A stretch of DNA of 64,000 nt from Ruegeria spongiae. GTDB taxonomy: Bacteria > Pseudomonadota > Alphaproteobacteria > Rhodobacterales > Rhodobacteraceae. Of the stretch, positions 62,877 to 64,000 are shown one piece after another. The translations under genes and the position numbers were made by a program. The notes under the pieces are model-generated. The model saw nothing but the letters and a program-made list of their open reading frames with translations. It searched no databases and was not told the origin of the DNA. The stretch lies in the NCBI RefSeq assembly GCF_023502395.1, contig NZ_JAMFMB010000011.1:1-64000 (forward strand), given 5' to 3'. How positions within the stretch are numbered: position 1 is the stretch's first letter; each line of letters begins with the position of its first letter.

Positions 62877-63794
62877 TCAGTTCGGCGCTTTGGGCACAGT
62901 GTAGGACGCATCCTCCAGCCCTGCCAAGCGCTTGATTTTCTGGATGAGATTTGGCAACAGCCCGCCTTCTTTCTCAGGCTGCGGTGCGGTGGGTTCTGCA
63001 GGGGCCTCGGCGGGCGCAATGGGCACCACCGGTTTGCAGGCACGGTCGGTCAGCGCGATCTCGTGCTGCAGGCGTGCGACCCGGTCGTTCAGCACCTGAT
63101 ATTCGGAATAGGCCGCCGACAGTTCGGCCGTATCCTCATGGCAATGGTCGGGGCCAAAGGGGCTCAAGCCGCAGGGGCGGATCATCAGGTAGAGGATCAG
63201 CCCCAGCAACGCCGCCAGCAGCAGCCAGCCCAGCAGGATCAGCCACCACCAGACCGGACTTGTCCAAACGCTGGCCACCGGGCCGGAATGCACCGTGCCG
63301 AGCGGTTGCGCGCGCGGCACCATCTTGGTCAGCACGCCACGCACCGCCATCCGCTCGCCGCTGACCCAGGCCCAGTGCACCAGTACCGGATGGGTGCCAT
63401 CAGCGGTGCGGATCACGTGGATCATATCCTCTGACGGGATCTCAACCGCGTTGCGCAACGCCTCGCCCAGGCGGTGATCGTCCGAACCCGGCCCGGCATC
63501 CAGTGTCTCCGCCTCGGCCAGAATCGCGGCGATCCGCTCACCCAGCCGGGCCTTGAGCGCAGCTTGTTCCTCTGGCGCAAGGTCAGACAGGCGCATGGGC
63601 CGCCCCGCCATCGGCGCGTGCCAGTCGATGCGGTCGCCATGGGGCGTGCTGACCGGTTCGGCCAACAGATCGGCATACTCCGGTCCGAGCCGTTGCCGTA
63701 GCGCGCCGGTCACCAGCTCATAAGAACGCTGCGCCGCCGTGCCCAGCGGTTGCAGCCCTTCCGAGGTGGTGGTTGTGAGCAGCGCCTCAAACAC
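62877..63794 (-). CDS. Single-pass membrane protein of the SrfB/SrfC operon
   Basis: A 305-residue protein starting with GTG at 63794. The soluble N-terminus (1-175) is followed by a Trp-rich transmembrane helix (about 181-205) and a C-terminal segment with a coiled-coil-like stretch (about 222-250), a Pro/Ala linker and a basic end. Two Cys flank a short loop after the helix (PCG and HCHE). I do not recognise a family. It lies at the position of srfA relative to srfB, but I cannot claim homology. It is 21 bases before srfB. Confidence 0.72.
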   Translation of the reverse strand: MFEALLTTTTSEGLQPLGTAAQRSYELVTGALRQRLGPEYADLLAEPVSTPHGDRIDWHAPMAGRPMRLSDLAPEEQAALKARLGERIAAILAEAETLDAGPGSDDHRLGEALRNAVEIPSEDMIHVIRTADGTHPVLVHWAWVSGERMAVRGVLTKMVPRAQPLGTVHSGPVASVWTSPVWWWLILLGWLLLAALLGLILYLMIRPCGLSPFGPDHCHEDTAELSAAYSEYQVLNDRVARLQHEIALTDRACKPVVPIAPAEAPAEPTAPQPEKEGGLLPNLIQKIKRLAGLEDASYTVPKAPN

Positions 63795-63800
63795 CCGACA

Positions 63801-64000
63801 TCACTCCTCAGCCGGGGCCGATTGGGCGAGTTGCGGGCGGACCTGTGGCGCGCAGGCCTCCTCGGTCAGGACCGGCTGTGCGGGTGTGCCCTGCAAAAAC
63901 TCCAGCACATCCGGCATCGCCAGCGCATAGCTGCGGTTCTGCAGCGGCCCCTTGCGCACGAAGCTGTTGATCCCCACGACCCGCCCGCACATATCCACCA
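63801..64000 (-). CDS. C-terminal end of a probable trypsin-like serine protease (cut by window edge)
   Basis: The last 65 or so codons of a gene that begins beyond the window. The part GRVVGINSFVRKGPLQNRSYALAM resembles the strand after the catalytic serine in trypsin/HtrA-like proteases (usual form xVVGINT) and is followed by VLEFL and a Pro/Gln-rich tail. The catalytic triad is outside the window, so the assignment is tentative. Its stop is 6 bases before the next gene start, so it belongs to the same operon. Confidence 0.5.
   Translation of the reverse strand, partial: VDMCGRVVGINSFVRKGPLQNRSYALAMPDVLEFLQGTPAQPVLTEEACAPQVRPQLAQSAPAEE

Noticed and set aside
1-64000. CRISPR arrays, rRNA operons, insertion sequences, integrases or prophage genes
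   Set aside because: None were seen: no regularly spaced repeats, transposase or recombinase motifs, and the single tRNA has no adjacent integrase or obvious duplicated end.

Overview
The window looks like a chromosomal segment of a marine-type alphaproteobacterium of the Rhodobacteraceae (Roseobacter group). The reasons are the high GC content, dense overlapping operons, and gene families typical of that group: GlxA/AraC regulators, BKACE enzymes, a fused carnitine dehydrogenase-thioesterase, a SPOR/dac/tmk/holB/tatD string, and EamA/DMT transporters. This placement is inferred from gene content, not from a marker-gene tree. There is no rRNA, CRISPR array, insertion sequence or prophage. One tRNA gene (tRNA-Ser, anticodon UGA) is present, and no gene-free stretch exceeds 300 bases.

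Layout. 0-2 kb: a divergent LysR/EamA exporter pair. 2-6.3 kb: an L-carnitine catabolic operon (BKACE, fused dehydrogenase/thioesterase, SDR) with a divergent GlxA-type regulator. 6.4-10.2 kb: an aldo/keto reductase, a DMT transporter preceded by a ykkC-class (guanidine-I-like) riboswitch, an OxyR-like LysR regulator lacking the sensing cysteine, and small proteins. 10.4-17.6 kb: housekeeping and mixed genes (pgk, two coupled cyclophilins, a DUF3179 protein, two MFS transporters, YceI, a cupin). 17.6-22 kb: a YqiJ/flotillin pair and metG. 22-25.2 kb: a second GlxA-BKACE-aminotransferase module. 25.4-29.8 kb: an RND efflux adaptor and pump.

29.9-41.6 kb is one carbohydrate-utilisation locus of four transcription units: an ABC sugar importer, FucU mutarotase, ribokinase, an FGGY kinase, an M42 peptidase-like protein next to a BtpA/SgcQ protein (the same pairing as in the E. 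coli sgc operon), an aldose dehydrogenase and a lactonase. It probably handles a fucose-like or other rare sugar by parallel oxidative and phosphorylative routes. No regulator is encoded inside the locus, but a palindrome lies at each divergent promoter region.

41.7-49.1 kb: tRNA-Ser, then the conserved SPOR lipoprotein/dac/tmk/holB/tatD/MBL-fold operon, an AEC transporter and a CbiX-like protein.

49.3-64 kb holds the most unusual region, a long minus-strand operon that runs off the window. In transcription order it encodes a probable trypsin-like protease C-terminus, a single-pass membrane protein, SrfB (actin/Hsp70-like ATPase fold), SrfC (P-loop GTPase-like), a membrane-anchored repeat protein, an exported von Willebrand A protein with an SH3-like region, a MacB/FtsX-type ABC ATPase and permease, and an exported SUMF1-fold protein lacking the catalytic cysteines. 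A peptidoglycan-binding protein follows after a gap. The genes overlap or nearly touch, so they are probably made together as one cell-envelope machine whose function is not known.
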